Numbered from the stretch's first letter, positions 25,201-40,200 are shown. The stretch: DNA of 64,000 nt from Nelumbo lutea (GCA_022828595.1 JAKGHH010000002.1:63646383-63710382), one strand, 5' to 3'. Notes: generated by a model from the letters alone, not told the origin. Numbers and translations: made by a program.

Positions 25201-28200
25201 CAGTGGGTCCGTAGCTGTGGGGCCCACATCAGTGTTCTCTACACTCCCCCTCAAGTTGGGAATAAATGTTTATCATTCCCAACTTGGATAGATCTGCCTC
25301 TAGCTTCTTCCGTGGTACAGCTTTGGTGAGAATATCTGCCAGTTGCATATTGGAGGTGATGTATGGGAGACACACTTCTTGTGATGAGACCCTCTTTCGT
25401 ATAAAGTGTCGATCAACTTCAATATGTTTAGTCCTGTTATGCTGCACTGGGTTGTGTGCTATATTAATAGCCGCTTGATTATCACAATACAGCATCAGGG
25501 GCTTCTCATACTCAATACCCAACTCTTCAAGTAGTGATCTCAGCCAAAGAATTTCAGCCACTCCATTAGCCATTGACCTATACTCAGCTTCAGCACTGGA
25601 TCGGGAGACAACACTCTGTTTCTTACTCCTCCAAGAAACCAAGTTACCTCCCACAAGAGCACAATATCCAAAGGTAGACCTTTTGTCATCAACACTCCCA
25701 GCCCAATCGGCATCCGTATAGACTTCCACCTTCATGTAGTCATTGTTCTTGAACAGTATACCTCTACCCGGGCATCTCTTCAAGTATGCTAGTATTCTTT
25801 CTGCTGCTAGAAGGTGCGTGGTTCTAGGAGAATGCATGTACTGACTGACAACACTAATGGCATAACTGGTATCTGGTCGGGTGAGGCATAGATATAGGAG
25901 CTTTCCCACTAACCGCTGGAACATAACTTTGTCTTCAAGCAGCTCCCCCCTCTCTGCACTAATCCTGTGGTTCTGTTCAATGGGTGTATCTGCAGGTTTG
26001 ACACCTAGCTTTCCAGTTTCAACCAAGAGATCTAAAACATATTTCCTTTGAGAGACAAAGATCCCCTGTTTAGATCTAGCAACCTCAATACCCAAAAAAT
26101 ACCGTAGTGTACCCAGATCTTTCACCTCAAACTCTTGATGAAGGAGTTGTTTGAGGGACTCAATCTCATGGTTGTCATTTCCTGTCACCACAATATCATC
26201 AACATATACTGCAAGTAGTGCCAGTGATGACTCCACCCTCCTGATGAACAGTGTATGATCTGACTGGGCCTGTACATAACCGAACTTCCCAAGGGCTAGT
26301 CTGAATCTGTCGAACCAAGCTCTAGGTGACTGCTTCAAACCATATAATGCCTTATTGAGCCGGCAGACCTTCTTACCTGCCTCTGTATCATAGAATTCAG
26401 GAGGCAACTGCATGTAAACCTCTTCCTGCAAGTCCCCATTCAGGAAGGCATTCTTAACATCCATTTGGTACAAAGGCCAAGTGTAGCTTGCTGCAAGAGA
26501 TAATAGAACCCGAATGGTGGTCATCTTGGCTACCGGGGCAAATGTCTCCAAGTAATCTATGCCATAAGTCTAAGTGAACCCTTTTGCAACTAGCCGAGCT
26601 TTGTACCTCTCAATGGAACCATCTGCATTGTGTTTCACAGTAAATACCCACCTGCATCCAACTGGTTTCTTTCCTTTAGGCAAGTCAACTAGCTCCCAGG
26701 TATTATTTTTCAACAGGGCATCCATTTCAACTTGCATTGCACCTCTCCACTCCGGGACTGATAGGGCTTCTTGCACTGTTCTCGAAATAGGGACATCAGC
26801 AACGGAGGTGAGATAGGACTTGTAGGAGGGAGATAGGCGATCATAGGGCAAAAGCTGGGAGATGCAGTGGGTTGTAGATGTGGTGCAATGCCGTTTTCCT
26901 TTACGGAGGGCAATGGGAAGGTCAAGGTCATCTGCAGAGGGTGAGGTAGCAACAATGGAAGGAGTCTCTGTGGGCCCTGAGACTGTAATAACTGGACTTG
27001 GAGCCGCAGAAGTGATTGGAGCTGGCTGGGACTGCTGATGACCGGGATCAACCTGCCTGCATCGCCTGTGATAGACTCTCAACTCCCGATCCCTCTGACC
27101 ACCCTCGCTACTACAGCCCTCATCACCAACTGGAATAGGTAAGGGAACAGCCCCAAAGGTATTAACCCTGTCCTCACTGCACTCCCCCAGAAGAAAAGGA
27201 CCCAAATCTCCACACTCACTACTCTCCCCCTGAGGAGAGACCCGAGAATAGTAGGGTGTCTCCTCAAAGAAAGTGACATCCATGGATACAAACTTCTTCC
27301 CTGAGACAGGATCATAACAACAATAACCCTTTTGAGTTTGTGCATAACCAAGAAATATGCATTTGGAGGCCTTGGGTTCAAACTTAGAGTGATGGGGACC
27401 GAGAAGATGAACAAAATAGGTACAACCAAATGTCTTGAGGGGAATAGTGAACAACTCCTCATTGGGGTATAGAAGGGAAAAATGAGGTTTCATATCAAGA
27501 ACCCGAGAAGGAATCCGATTAATAAGATATACCGCCGTAAGGATAGCATCACCCCAGAAGCGAATAGGGACATTGGAGGTAAACATAATACTTCTAGCCA
27601 CCTCCAAGATGTGCCTATTCTTCCTCTTTGCAACCCCATTCTGCTGAGGTGTATTATGAGGGCAAGTGCTCTGGTAGATAACCCCATAATTAAGGAAGTA
27701 CAATGCTAATGGCTTAGCAAAGTATTCCTTTGCATTATCAGATCTAAGCACTTTGATCCTGGCATCAAACTAGGTTAGGATCATTTGGTTGAAGTTTTGG
27801 GTTAGGGCAGGCACCTCATCTCGTGATCGCATAAGATAAACCCAAGAAAACCGGGTGTGGTCATCAACAAATAACAAAAAATACCTGTACCCACCCATAG
27901 AAGGAATGTGATATGGCCCCCAAACATCAGTATGCACAATATCAAAAGAACTATTACTCCTTTTATTACTCAATGAATAAGAGTTTCTACAATGTTTAGC
28001 AAACTCACAACTTTCACACTTCAACTGAGATGACTCAACAGACTCAAACAAAGTAGGAAACAGACTCTTCAAGGACCGAAAAGATAAATGACCCAATCGG
28101 TTATGCCAAAGCATAACCGGACTCACAACCTGAGAAACAAGTAACTTCTCATCTATTGACTCTTCTCGACGAGAACTCTTCCCGAGCAAATAGATCCCAT

Positions 28201-31200
28201 TCGTCTCACAGCCAGTCCCAATCACCTTCTTCGTCTCCAGGTCCTGAAAAACACATCGGTTAGGAAAGAAAGTTACTGAGCAGTTCAAATGTTTGGTAAT
28301 ACTACTAACGGAAAGGAGGTTAGTATCCAGATTATGAACATGCAAGACAGGACAAGGATATAGTATCTGACAGTTTGATGTCACCCTTGCCAGAAATAGG
28401 GACAAGAGAGCCATCAGCTATAGATACTTTATCCCTACCAGAAGATAAGTAATAAGTAGTAAACAAAGAGGGCAAGCTAGTTATATGGTCAGATGCACAT
28501 GAATCTATTACCCAACACGGTTCAGTAGTACCTGGAGCGGAGGCATGGTAGGCTGAGGCTCGAGTACCTGAGTGTGCAAAGGCCGATGTGGCCGGAGCTG
28601 ATGATGACTACGGTAACTGAGCTGAACTGCCAACTTCCTTCTCCAATTGTATTAGAGCAGCCCGAACTGTAGCTAAGGTCTCTAATGGTGTGCCTCTCGT
28701 GCCAGATGAGGATGCTGAATCAGTAGTCATAGCCACATGAGCATTACCCCTTTTATTTCTCAACTTTGCTGGGACCAAATGTGGATGCAGCTTCCAACAT
28801 GTTTCTTTTGTGTGTTTAGGTTTCTTGCAATGCTCACACACCACATCCCTTTTATCTTCCTTCTTTCTGTCCCTCTCTGAATCACCCTCTGTTTTGGGTT
28901 TGATAGCTACCAAGGCAGGTGTAAGCGGCTGAGGTTGCATCATGACTTTCCTCCTGGTCTCTTCACTGTGCACTAAGAAGTATGCCTAAGAGAGGGTCAC
29001 ACTATCTCTGGTCAAAATCTGTTGTCTCACAATATCATATTCTAAATTCAATCCTACCAGAAATTCAAACACTCTGCTTGTCTCGATGTGCTTTCTATGT
29101 ATCTGAGCATCTTTGGGACTCTCCCACTCAAGAGTCTCTAAGTGATCAATCTCATGCCACAAGGACTTCAAGGTAGAGAAGTAGACCGACACCGGTTTCT
29201 CTCCTTGTTTAAGGGAATTCACCTCACATTTCAACTCATATGCTCTGGCAACATTAAGGGGTTGGGAGTAAGTCTCTTTCATCACATTCCATATCTCCTT
29301 GGTTGTCTTTGCCCATAAGAAATTTCGGCTGATATGAGGCTGCATAGAATTACAGAGCCATGTCATAACCAAGTAGTTTTCTTGGACCCACTTGGTATAC
29401 ATAGGGTCTCCCTTGGAAGGTTCTACCACATCTCCCAAGAGATACCCTACTTTGCCCCTTCCCCCAATAGCCACCATGGCTGATTGGGCCCATTCCAAAT
29501 AGTTTGATCCATCAAACTTTATGGTTGTAATCTGAAAACCTGTCTCAGAACCACCACCATAATTGCTGTTCCCAAAACTACCTTCTGCCTGATTCTTAAA
29601 CTCCATTTCGGTCAAGAACCAAAAGTCTCAAAATTAGGGTTACTACAATCAAAACCAGCTCTAGGACTACCAACCACAATCACAAAATCAGTATAGAACC
29701 AATCTGTACTCACAGTAGATGTGCATGAATTATGTATAAAATTGATCTGAAATCAACAACCACACACAACAGCAACAGTCCGAATTGTTTTCACCCCTTT
29801 AGAAGTGTTCGAAACCCCAAAAGAAGACTGAAAATCAGTTTGAAGAACAGTCTGATATGCTGAAGCCAATTTGAGGTTTTAATCAGTCCTAAAAGTTGTA
29901 CACTCCAGACAGTACCGTACGGATAAGGTTCGTATTAGGGTTAATATGAAACCTTAAACTGATCAATCTGATATGCTAAAACCCTAAAACTGAACTATTA
30001 GGATTTGCCGCAGGGATAAGATCACAAGGTTCAATCCAATACTATGGTTTGCCGCAAGGATAAGACAAAACCCTAGAGAATAGAGAGATAAAACCCTAGA
30101 GTGGTTCGGCCACCCTTGCTGGATAGGTCCAACCTATCTTCTCTGATGTTACTTCTCTCAGAAAATAAAAGACTTACAATAGGATGCAGTTCGCTGCCTA
30201 CCAAGGTTACCCGAACCCTAGCCTCCTCTAATTCTTCCTGATCACCAACTCGCTGCAACTGTGGCACTTCTTCAAACAGCTGCTAATCCTCTGGAGATCT
30301 CCAAGAACCAGTCAACGAACTCTGCTTTCTCAGCTTCCAGCCTTAGATGGTTCTCATGTGGTCGGCTGGACTAGACTCACATGAGAAGCCCTAGCTCTGA
30401 TACCAAGTAGAAGTTCAGGACTGTTATCAGTCTTGAACCCTAATGGATTTCAGGATCGAAGATAAGAAGAAAAAGGTAAGAGGAAAGAAGAGCAAGAGGG
30501 AGGAGAAGCAGTAGAACACAAGGGTTGAAAGGAGGAGCAGAAGAATTATTTTCTGCCGCCGCCACTTTAATTAATATTTATAGGTTATGCTCATTACATG
30601 GAAAGGACAGATCTGCCCTTAGTCTTTACATAACAAAAAGAGCAAAAAAAGACTGAAATAAATAACAACTGAAACAACTAAATGACCAATAGCTAACCCT
30701 AGGCAGACTAGAACATCTTCTACCCTACGAACAAAGTGGGGCCGTAGCTGTGGGGCCACACCAGTGTTCTCTACATAATTAAAGTTTCATAAAGCTTCAC
30801 ATCATTAGTAAAGTTTATTGTTATTGATAAAAAAAAACAGTAAATGGGACATGGATTCCACCCTCTGCAAGGGAACATCTATTTAAAATGATCAATCTAT
30901 ACATGAGGAAATCAGTCCTCCAAATCTAATCATCACAGCCACATGAAGAATGGATCTGTGTACATTACGAATGTTTAGTGATTAAAAACAAACAAATGAG
31001 ATTGTATCAATGAAGACCCATAGATAAAATTTAGGAACCGAATATGTCAATTATGAGTCTGTGGGTTTGTCCTGATTCATAATTGGGATGGGACAAGTTC
31101 TCTCTGTTCCAAACCAATTATATAGTTAATGATATATAAAGGATTCCTGCTTTTCTTGTAATTTTTGTTACATTTGTCTAAAAGGGTAAATTTCATAGAC

Positions 31201-34200
31201 AGTATATAAGATTATTTTGGTTAAAAACACTTGTTTTATCAACACTTAAACAGTTTACTATTTACTGTCATTTTTATTAAGTTTATATCATCAAAACTGA
31301 AGCTTTAAGTTGTTATTATCATAGGTAATTTTAGATATCAAGTACAATCAGGTTTAATCGGATCAGACCTCATCATCCCAATTAATAATCGGTATGGTTC
31401 TGGGTCAATCTTACAGAACCAATTAATAATCAGTTCAGAATTGGTACACGCTGCCACAAACGAGACCCAACCAATCGATAGCCATAGTTTTCAAGGTACC
31501 AAAGCGAGGCTAGGCGACTGGGGGGCGCCTAGTCGCCTAGTTGCCTAGGCGGGCGCCTAGGCGATGGATGTTTTATGTTAAAAACATAGATCCTAGGGTA
31601 GTTCCCTAGGTACCATAACCATATTTCTTTAATAACTATTCATGGTTTCCATAAGAAAAGTATAAATTTCATATTAAAGTTAGAAAATCAACATATTCAT
31701 GAGAAGAAAAGGAAGAAGAAAAATAAAATTCAAAAAATATAGGGGCTGAACCCTTATTTTTGTTATAGGAAAAGAAGAAAATAAAAAGTATTGGTAGTAA
31801 TAGTAGTAGTAGTAGTAGTAGTAGTAGAAGAAGAAGAAGAAGAATAAGAAGAAGTAGAAGAAGAAAATATGGAAGAGGAAAATGTGCTGATTAGATAAAA
31901 TTTTTAGTTCTTCCTTACTTATTGGTTCAGGTTTTTAAGTCTTTGAAGGTTCAACACAGCATTTAGCAATGTTTGTGTTGATTAATCCCTAATAAATAAG
32001 AAAATAATAAAAAGAAATTAGTATATAAACACACAAAATGATTATTTTAGTTTAATAATGTCTATTTTATAATTATAATCTCAAAAAAGAATGAATAAAA
32101 AAGTATTTTATGGTAGGAAGTAGAAAACTGTTAGGCGATTAGACGAGGCGAGCCTCAAAGGGCGCCTTGTCGCCTAGGCGTCACCTTAACTATGTTGATA
32201 GCTATACTTGTTTATATGAAAGACTATCAAAAGATGGATCCACGGTTATGGTAGTATTATGTTATCCTGCCTGAAATAGATATCTGAATTCATCAACAAA
32301 ATCCATCATTATGAAGGTTTAACTAGGATAATCATCATCCTCTTGCTTTTAATTTGCTTCATTCAGAACCTTGTAGGGCTCTCTTTTGTTTTCATCTAAG
32401 AAACCTAGGTCCTGACAGAGGGTAGGCCTTGGCGCAAACAAGGTTCAAAAAATCGATACGATACGCCCCGTATCGGGTGTATCGTATCGCATCTTTTGGG
32501 TCCCGAAACACCTGTTTCCCAAAAACCAAAATTTGAAAAAAAAAACTAAAAAAAGTTAATTTCGTATGTATAGATACGCCTCTGCCGATATGCAGAGGCG
32601 TATTGATACTTTGAACCACGGGTGCAATGGTTGGGTTGCTCCATTGTGACCTGGGTGACCAGGGTTCAAATCTTGGAAACAGCCTCTCTGTATGTGTGGG
32701 GGTAAGGCTGTGTACATCTGTCCCTCCCCAGACCCTGCATTGGCAGGAGCCTTGTGCACTGGGCTGCCCTTTTAAGCCTAGGTCCTGACAGTTCCAAAGT
32801 AAATAATTCATCTTATTTATCAGATTGGAATCACCCTGCTGCATAATGTAGTGTAAGCACTTCACATGTATCCTTTCATCCAAATCAGATTGTATTTCCA
32901 TTTTCCAATAATTCAACAAATTCCTGAAGAATCCTTTTACAGTTAATTTTAATTTCAACTAGGACATGATCAACTTTGAAGGAGAGAATTAAAACATTGC
33001 ACACTTTGCAAGAGTCAAAGGGATTGAATGGTACCAAATATTAATTTTTTCTTGTTTGTAGATCATTTCTTAAATTGTTAAAAGGCTATATAGGATAGGT
33101 AAATTTTCCTCACAGCCAAAAGGTGATAAATTCTAGACCCTGCAAAAGCTCCACTTTCTATGTTGTAATGGAAAATTATAAAAACAAGATAGTCTTAAGA
33201 AATATAGAGATATACACCGAGGAAATAAAATAATATAGTGAAAAAAATTCTGAATATGACCTGGGATCATACATAACAAAGGAGAAAACAAAGCCAAAAT
33301 GTAGCCACAACTCACAGTATCAACGAAATCATCAGCAATCTCTACTAGAATTTCTTCAACTTCAGGATCCAGCCTCTCAGAGGGGTCGATCTGTCCAAGG
33401 AGCAGAAAACTTAAATGCTACAAGACAATTCTGTGTGAATTACACACATGCACACACATTTTGCACGAATACTGAGATATCATACAAATTAAACCATAGC
33501 CAGTTGTCAAGAAAAAACTGGAAATGAGTTCGATTATGAGGACTAGTGTTTCGCAATTATGTAAATAATACAAAAACATAGTTACCTTTCAAAAATATAG
33601 AATATAGTTCAACAGTGAAGCTGAAATAAAAGAAAGCCACAATTACATCTCTAAGTATATATATTCTTGAATGCTGCTATGTTGAGTAAGGATATTTTTG
33701 TAATTTCCTCCTCTTTTAAACACCAAGTATAAATAGTCTGGGTGGCCCAATCCTAAGGTAACTTACCCACTTTGCTTCATATTCTCTTCTTTTCATTTCT
33801 CTCTTCTACTTTCTCTCTTCCATCTCCAATCACTTTTCTCACTCTTCGTCAATCCTAATATGGCATCAGAGCCAATAGTAGGATCCCAAGCCCAAGGGTT
33901 GCTGTTTTCTTCTTTGTAGCACTCAATGTTTCTGCAGCAAGTCTTGGTAGATTGAAAAGGCTCAAACAGGGACTATGGCTACTAGTGTGGGGGTTTCTAA
34001 CATGATTTAAGGTATTTTTTAAAGGGGATTAGAGAACCAATTTAACCGGTTTTATATTTTTTCCTATTTTTACTTCTGAAAATAGGAGAAATTCAGATAT
34101 GGGTTTTTGATCATGGAGCCTTGTAGAGGAACTATTTCCATTTGGAACTTGATTTAGTTTGATGCAGAACATATTTTGTGATCAATAGAACTTTGTTTAA

Positions 34201-37200
34201 GAATTTTTGGAGAGCATCTGATTTTTGGCGATTTTTTCTCTTCCTATATTGCCGCCTTTCCTGGTTATTCTCTGCTGTCACTTGTCTTGCTGGGTTCATC
34301 TTCGATACTGGAGTTATTTCCTTGGTTGAACTTATTAATTAGGAGTTGATCAGAAATGGCTCATGACTCTTCTACTGAAAGGTCTACTTCTACTTCAATC
34401 CTAAGACAGTCTCTTACATCTCTAGAGAGAACATATTAACCTTCAGATTACCACTATAAAACTAGACAGGACAAATTTCCTGGAGTGGTCACAATCTGTG
34501 AAGAGAAAGAGGTCCAAGGATGATGGCCCAGCTATGGATGTTTGGGAACAGGAAAACATGATCATGTCCTGGTTGTGGAATTCAATGACTCCTCAAATTA
34601 ACAGGGGTCACATGTTTCTTAAAACTGTGGCACAAATATGGGATATGGTCAATAAAACCTATTCCCAAAGGAAAAACAGAAAAATATTTCAGTTGAGGTC
34701 ATATATAGCTAATCTTAAATAAGGGGAGATGAGTGCCCCTGCTTATTATGCTGCTTTGGAGGCATTGTGGGAGGAATTAGACTATTACAGTGTTATTCAC
34801 TGGAAAGATGATGAGAATGCAGAAACACATTAACAACTGAAGAATAAAGACGGGGTGTTGGAATTCTTATCAGGTTTAAATCCTGATTATGAAATAATTA
34901 GGATGCAAATGCTGGGCCGCAGTGGCATTCTATCCATTGATGGTGTTTAGTATATCATCCAACAGGAAGCTACAAGGAGCACAGAAATGAAGTTAGAAAT
35001 AGACCATTCAGCACCTGTTGCTATGATGGACGGGAATAAGGGCTCAAGAAAGAAAAATACCAGGGGGAAGGAAGATAAGGACAGCCCTGTATGTGATTAT
35101 TGTAAAGGAACTCAACACACTTGGGAAACATGCTTTAAGTTGCATGGATACTGATCATGGTTCAAGAAGGGAAAACAACCTCAGAAGCCAAGTGCTAATA
35201 ATAATAGTCTCTGACAAACCTACTTCCACTTCTACTGGGAATTCCTTTACAGTGGATCTTCACACTGCCCTGTGAAGAACTAAATCGCCTCAATAAACTC
35301 TTTGCTCATCTTGAAGCTACCAGTAGCATAGCTCCTCCTTCAGGTGGTAATACTGCCTAATCTTCCTCCATTCACTCAGGTAACCTATCCTCTAGTCAAG
35401 CCTCCAACTCTTTCTAAGTCATTGATTTTGGAGCTTCCGACCATACGACTGGTATGTCTAACCTTCTTTCTTCCTATCAACCCCTATCAAGCAAGGATAA
35501 GGATAGGGTTACAGGTGGGTCACCCTCTATATCTAGGAAGGGTGATATTCATTTGCACTCTAAATCTTACTCTATCCATTGTTCTTAATGTTCCTCAATT
35601 AACTACAAATTTGCGTTCCATCAGTCATTACCAATAACTCCAACTGTAAAGTAACCTTCTTTTCTAACTCTTGTATTTTTCAGGATCAGAAGACAAGGAG
35701 GGTGATTGGTCGTGGGCTTGAATCCTGCGGACTCTACGACACGGATTCTACCTTTAAGCTGTTTGCCTTGCAGTTTTCTTGTCAAAGTCCGAATAAGTCT
35801 AGAGTATATCAATGGCATACTAGACTTTGTCAACTCAGTTTTCAGTCTTCGAAAGTTCTGTTTCCTGCATTTTTATGTCAACTTTTATAGCTATGATTCT
35901 CAAAAAAATAGGAGGCACAAGTCCCAAAGGATTTGACTCATAAGCCTAGTGGGAAGTGTCTATAAAATCATAGCAAAAGTGCTAGCTGGGAGACTGAAAA
36001 ATGTCTTGCCATTGGTAACTTCTCAATTTCAATGAGCCTTTGTTGAAGGGAGACACATTAATGATCAAATTTCGGTAGCTAATGAGTGTGTAGCAGAAAA
36101 ATTTTGAAGGAGAGGAAAGAGGCTGAATTGCAAGTTGGACCTAGAGAAGGCCTATGACGTAGTAGTTTGGTCTTTCCTTCTTGAGGTTCGAGAAAAGATT
36201 GAGTTCGGTGAATGATGGAGGATGTGGATCAAGGGTTTTTAAGCTCAATGCATTACTCAATTTTAATCAATGGTGTGGCTAGAGATTTTTTTCCAGCAAA
36301 AAGAGGGTTGAGACAAGGAGATCCCTTATCCCCCTTCCTGTTCACTTTGATAGTAGAAGTTTTAAGTAGAATGACCATTAAGGCTGATCAGGTCAACTTG
36401 TTTAGAGGTTGGGAAGAAAGGCATGAGGTGGCACCATGGCAGTTACTCATTTGCAGTTTACAAATGATATTATCCTCTTTTGTAAGGGTGATAGATAAGA
36501 CAGTCTGAGGAATCTGAAGGAAATCATCAATTCCATTGAATCTGTATACAAGTTGAGAGTGAATTTGGTAAAGAGCTATGTAGTAGGGATTAATGTGGAA
36601 GAGAGGATTTGAGTGTACTAGCAGGGATTCTAGGGTGTGAGATAAGGAAGTGGCCAATGGAATATTTAGGGCTCTTGGGTGGGAATCCAAGATCAAAAGG
36701 TTTTTGGAAACCGATGGTAGAAAGATTTGCCAAAAGGTTGGCTCTCTGGAAGAGGAACTACATTTTAATGGGTGGGAGAATAACTCTGATTCGGGAAACT
36801 TTTCTATTTGCTTCCTTTCCACCCTCCAAATCCCAACTAGGATGGAAAGGCAATTAGAGAAGCCCATGAGGAATTTCCTTTGGAAGCATGGGGATGAGAA
36901 GAGGGATCATCTGGTGAAGTGGGAACAAGTTAGCAAAACAAAGGAGCAAAGAGGGCTCGGAATAGGGAACTTAACTCATAGGAATGCATCTCTGCTAGGA
37001 AAATGACATTAGAGGTTTCCTTTGGAAAGAGACAGGCTATGGCATAATGTTATTGCAAGCATACATAGGATGATGAACAATGGCTGGTATGCAAAGGTAG
37101 CCCCTTTTTCAACATCAACTTCTACATCAAAATCAACTCAAGAGGTATACCCAACTTATATCAACTTCACTAAATTTGATGTGGGATGTGGGACTAGAGT

Positions 37201-40200
37201 CTTGTTTTGGGAAGATCTATGGTTGGACAAAAATCCTTTGAGTTCTCTTTACCATAGCCTTTACTCTTGTCAAGCTATACACTACAACCAATATCAAGGT
37301 TTGTTACCTTTTCTCCTTCTAGCTTAAATTGGGATTTTGGTTTTAGAAGGGGATTGAGGGATAACGAATGTGAGGCCCTTATTCAGTTGTTGGACAAGCT
37401 TATGTCAGCCTTTTTGGTTCAAAATGTGAAGGCCACTAGAGTTTGGTCTCCTTCTCCTGATGGCATCTTTAATTGTGCCTCTTTTTTCAATACCCTTGTG
37501 TAGTCCAATACAGTCGGGGAATTGTTCCTAGTGAAAGAGATTTGGAGTAAACCTATCTCACCCAAAGTTTAAGCATTGTGTTGGGAAATCTTCCTATAAG
37601 AAATCCAAGATGTATTTCCTTTGAAAAATGAATATTCCCCTTTTTGAGCAAACAACTTCAATTCAAGGAAATACCTCAAGGGACCTAGATCCTTCACCTC
37701 AAACTAAGTGGCTAAAAACTTCTTGAGTTTTGAATCTCACCTGTACAATCCCCAGTGACTACTATGTCATCAACATATACTATTACTGCTGCAATTTTTC
37801 CTTCCCCCCTCTTCACAAATAGAGTATGGTCAAACTAGCACTGCTTGAAACCAGTCTATTGCATGGCTAAATGGAACCTGCTAAACCAAGCCCTCAATGA
37901 TTGTTTTAGTCCATACAAGGATTTCTTCAATTTGCACACTTTCTGTTCACTACCTTTAGCACAAAAACTAGGAGGTTGAGTCATATATACTTCTTCTTCT
38001 AGATCACCATTTAAGAAAGCATTATTGATATCTAGCTGATGAATATCCCAATCAAAATTGGCTACCAAAGAGAGAACTCTAATAGAGTTCATCTTGGCAA
38101 CTGCGGCAAAGGTCTCGACATAATCTACTCAATATATTTGTATGAATCCTTTCACTACCAACCTAGCTTTATATCTTTCCATTGTACTCTCAGCCCTATG
38201 TTTCATTGTAAATACCCACTTGCACCCTACTAGTTCCTTTCCATTAGGAAGATCCACCAACTCCCATGTACCATTTTTATGAAGAGCACTTATTTCCTCT
38301 TTCATTGCATCTATCCATTTAGGAACTCATAAAGCCTCTACCACATTCTTAGGGATAGGAATACCATCAATAGAAGAAAGAAAAGCATGGCAAAGAGGTG
38401 AGATGTTCTCATAGGAAACAAAATAGGAAATAGGATACTTGGTAGAACAAGACCTAACACCCTTTCTTTTAGCAATAGGAATGTTAAGGTCATCAATAAT
38501 AGAATCATCAATATCAAAGGGTTCAAACATATCAATAGGGATACTGGTACCTAGTAGAGAAAGAATGAAGGATCTACCCTCGGGGATTCCAATGATGTCG
38601 GTGGTATAGTTTCAAGTTGCTCTACGGCTTTCGAACTCAACTACCCTTTTTGGCAATGTAGAAACACATGAAATGAAGGGGTCACTCTTGTACGTGTTTC
38701 TCCTCAACACTACTCTCCCCCTAAGGAGAAACAAAAAAATGGGTCACTCTTAAAGGACACATCCATGGAAACATTGTATTTCCTAGAGATAGGATCAAAA
38801 CACTAGTAACACTTTTGAGAGGAGGGATAACCCAAGAAACCACATGGAATAACACAAAGGTCTAGTTTACCACGGGAGGGAGATAGGTCATGAACAAAGC
38901 AACAACTAACAAACACATGCATGAGGACAGAGAATAAGGGACCTTGGGAAACAAGAGCTGATGTAGGGCCTTGTACTCCAACACCCAAGATGGCATATGA
39001 TTAATAAGATAAGCAATAGATAAAATAGCATCCATCCAGAAACATTTAGGAACATTCGTATGAAGTAACAACCCACGAGAAACTTCAAGGATGTGACGAT
39101 TTTTTTCTTTCTGCAATGCCATTTTGTTGGGGTGTTCTAGAACATGAACTATAGTGAAGAGATCCATTTGAGGTAAAAAATTCACCAAGGTCAGGGTAGA
39201 ATTACTCTTTGGCATTGATAAACTGAAAGATTTGAATTTCAGTCTGAAACTAGGTGAATATCATACGTTGAAAATCTTTCACAATCTTTGGAACCTCATC
39301 TCTTGACTAGGGGTGAGCAAAAAAAACCGAAAAACTGAATCGACCAAAAAAATCGACTAAAACCGAATCAAAAATCAATTAACCGAACCGACCGATTCGG
39401 TTTTGGTTCGATGTTTTCAAAAAACCGACAATTTCGGTTCAGTTTTGGTTAACCATTTTAAAAACCGATGGTTAACCGAACCGACTGATATATATAATAA
39501 TACATATTTATATAATATTATATATTATATTAATATCATATATTATATTTTATTTTATATTTGAAAATCTAATAAATGCCGCTGGCAGCGAATGAGACGT
39601 TTCAGTTTGGCAGTCTGAGAGTGTTCAGACTATCGAACTGAGTTTGGCAGTGGCAGACTGGCAGCCAGACTAGAAGCCGAACAACCAAACTTTTATATTT
39701 TTGGCTTCTCCCTTTCTTTCCCCCTCTCTCTCTCGGACTCGCTCTTTGTCTCTCTCACTGTACTCAGTCAGGTCCTCTTCCTATTCTTTCAGGTGTTCAG
39801 CCAAAGCCAATCAATCCTCATACTTTAGCTAGGAATGGCACTCCCTTCATCCCTCTTTGCCTTTTCATTCTCTTCCTTTCTCTCTCCCACTCAGCATGAT
39901 GCACTACTGCCGCATCAAGATCCAGCACACCGGGGATCTAATTCGTTATCATGCATCCACGCCAGCTATCCAAACCTATGTCTCCGCACGCTCTCCTTCG
40001 ACACCAGCTCCACCAGGACTACCAATGACCTTGCACGAGTGGCGTAACTGTTAGTCTCTCCCGCACTCGAGCCATCTCCAACTACATCGTCGGCCTCGCC
40101 AAGCTCTACGGCAAGAGTAAGAGGCAGCAAGGCGCACTACGTGATTGTGTAGAGCAGCTGTCAAACTTAGTGGACGAGTTGCACGAAACGCTTGCGGAGC

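Larger units (their letters stand above)
24874..30775 (-). mobile_element. Ty1/copia retrotransposon, nearly complete
   Basis: 5,902 bp on the minus strand, in TAF12 intron 4. Both LTRs are 370 bp (24874-25243 and 30406-30775) and differ by only about ten bases or short indels. The primer site and polypurine tract are in place, and TAATT is duplicated at 24869-24873 and 30776-30780. The pol order is protease, integrase, reverse transcriptase, RNase H, which defines Ty1/copia. Similar LTRs point to a fairly recent insertion. It runs in the same direction as TAF12, so its LTR promoter and poly(A) signals could act in the host transcript (inference). Confidence 0.95.
24868..30836 (+). mobile_element. 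63-bp LINE tail split by the copia element
   Basis: Removing the copia element and one TAATT leaves ATAATT (24868-24873) joined to 30781-30836, which ends TTATTGATAAAAAAAA, the same 3' end as the LINEs at 49.08 and 54.8 kb. It is framed by ACAGTAAATGGGACAT at 24852-24867 and 30837-30852. This is a severely 5'-truncated LINE insertion with a 16-bp target duplication, later hit by the copia element. Confidence 0.75.

Noticed and set aside
32392..32958. 188-aa ORF on the minus strand
   Set aside because: It reads across the SINE, its internal MITE and intron DNA, so it is a chance ORF.
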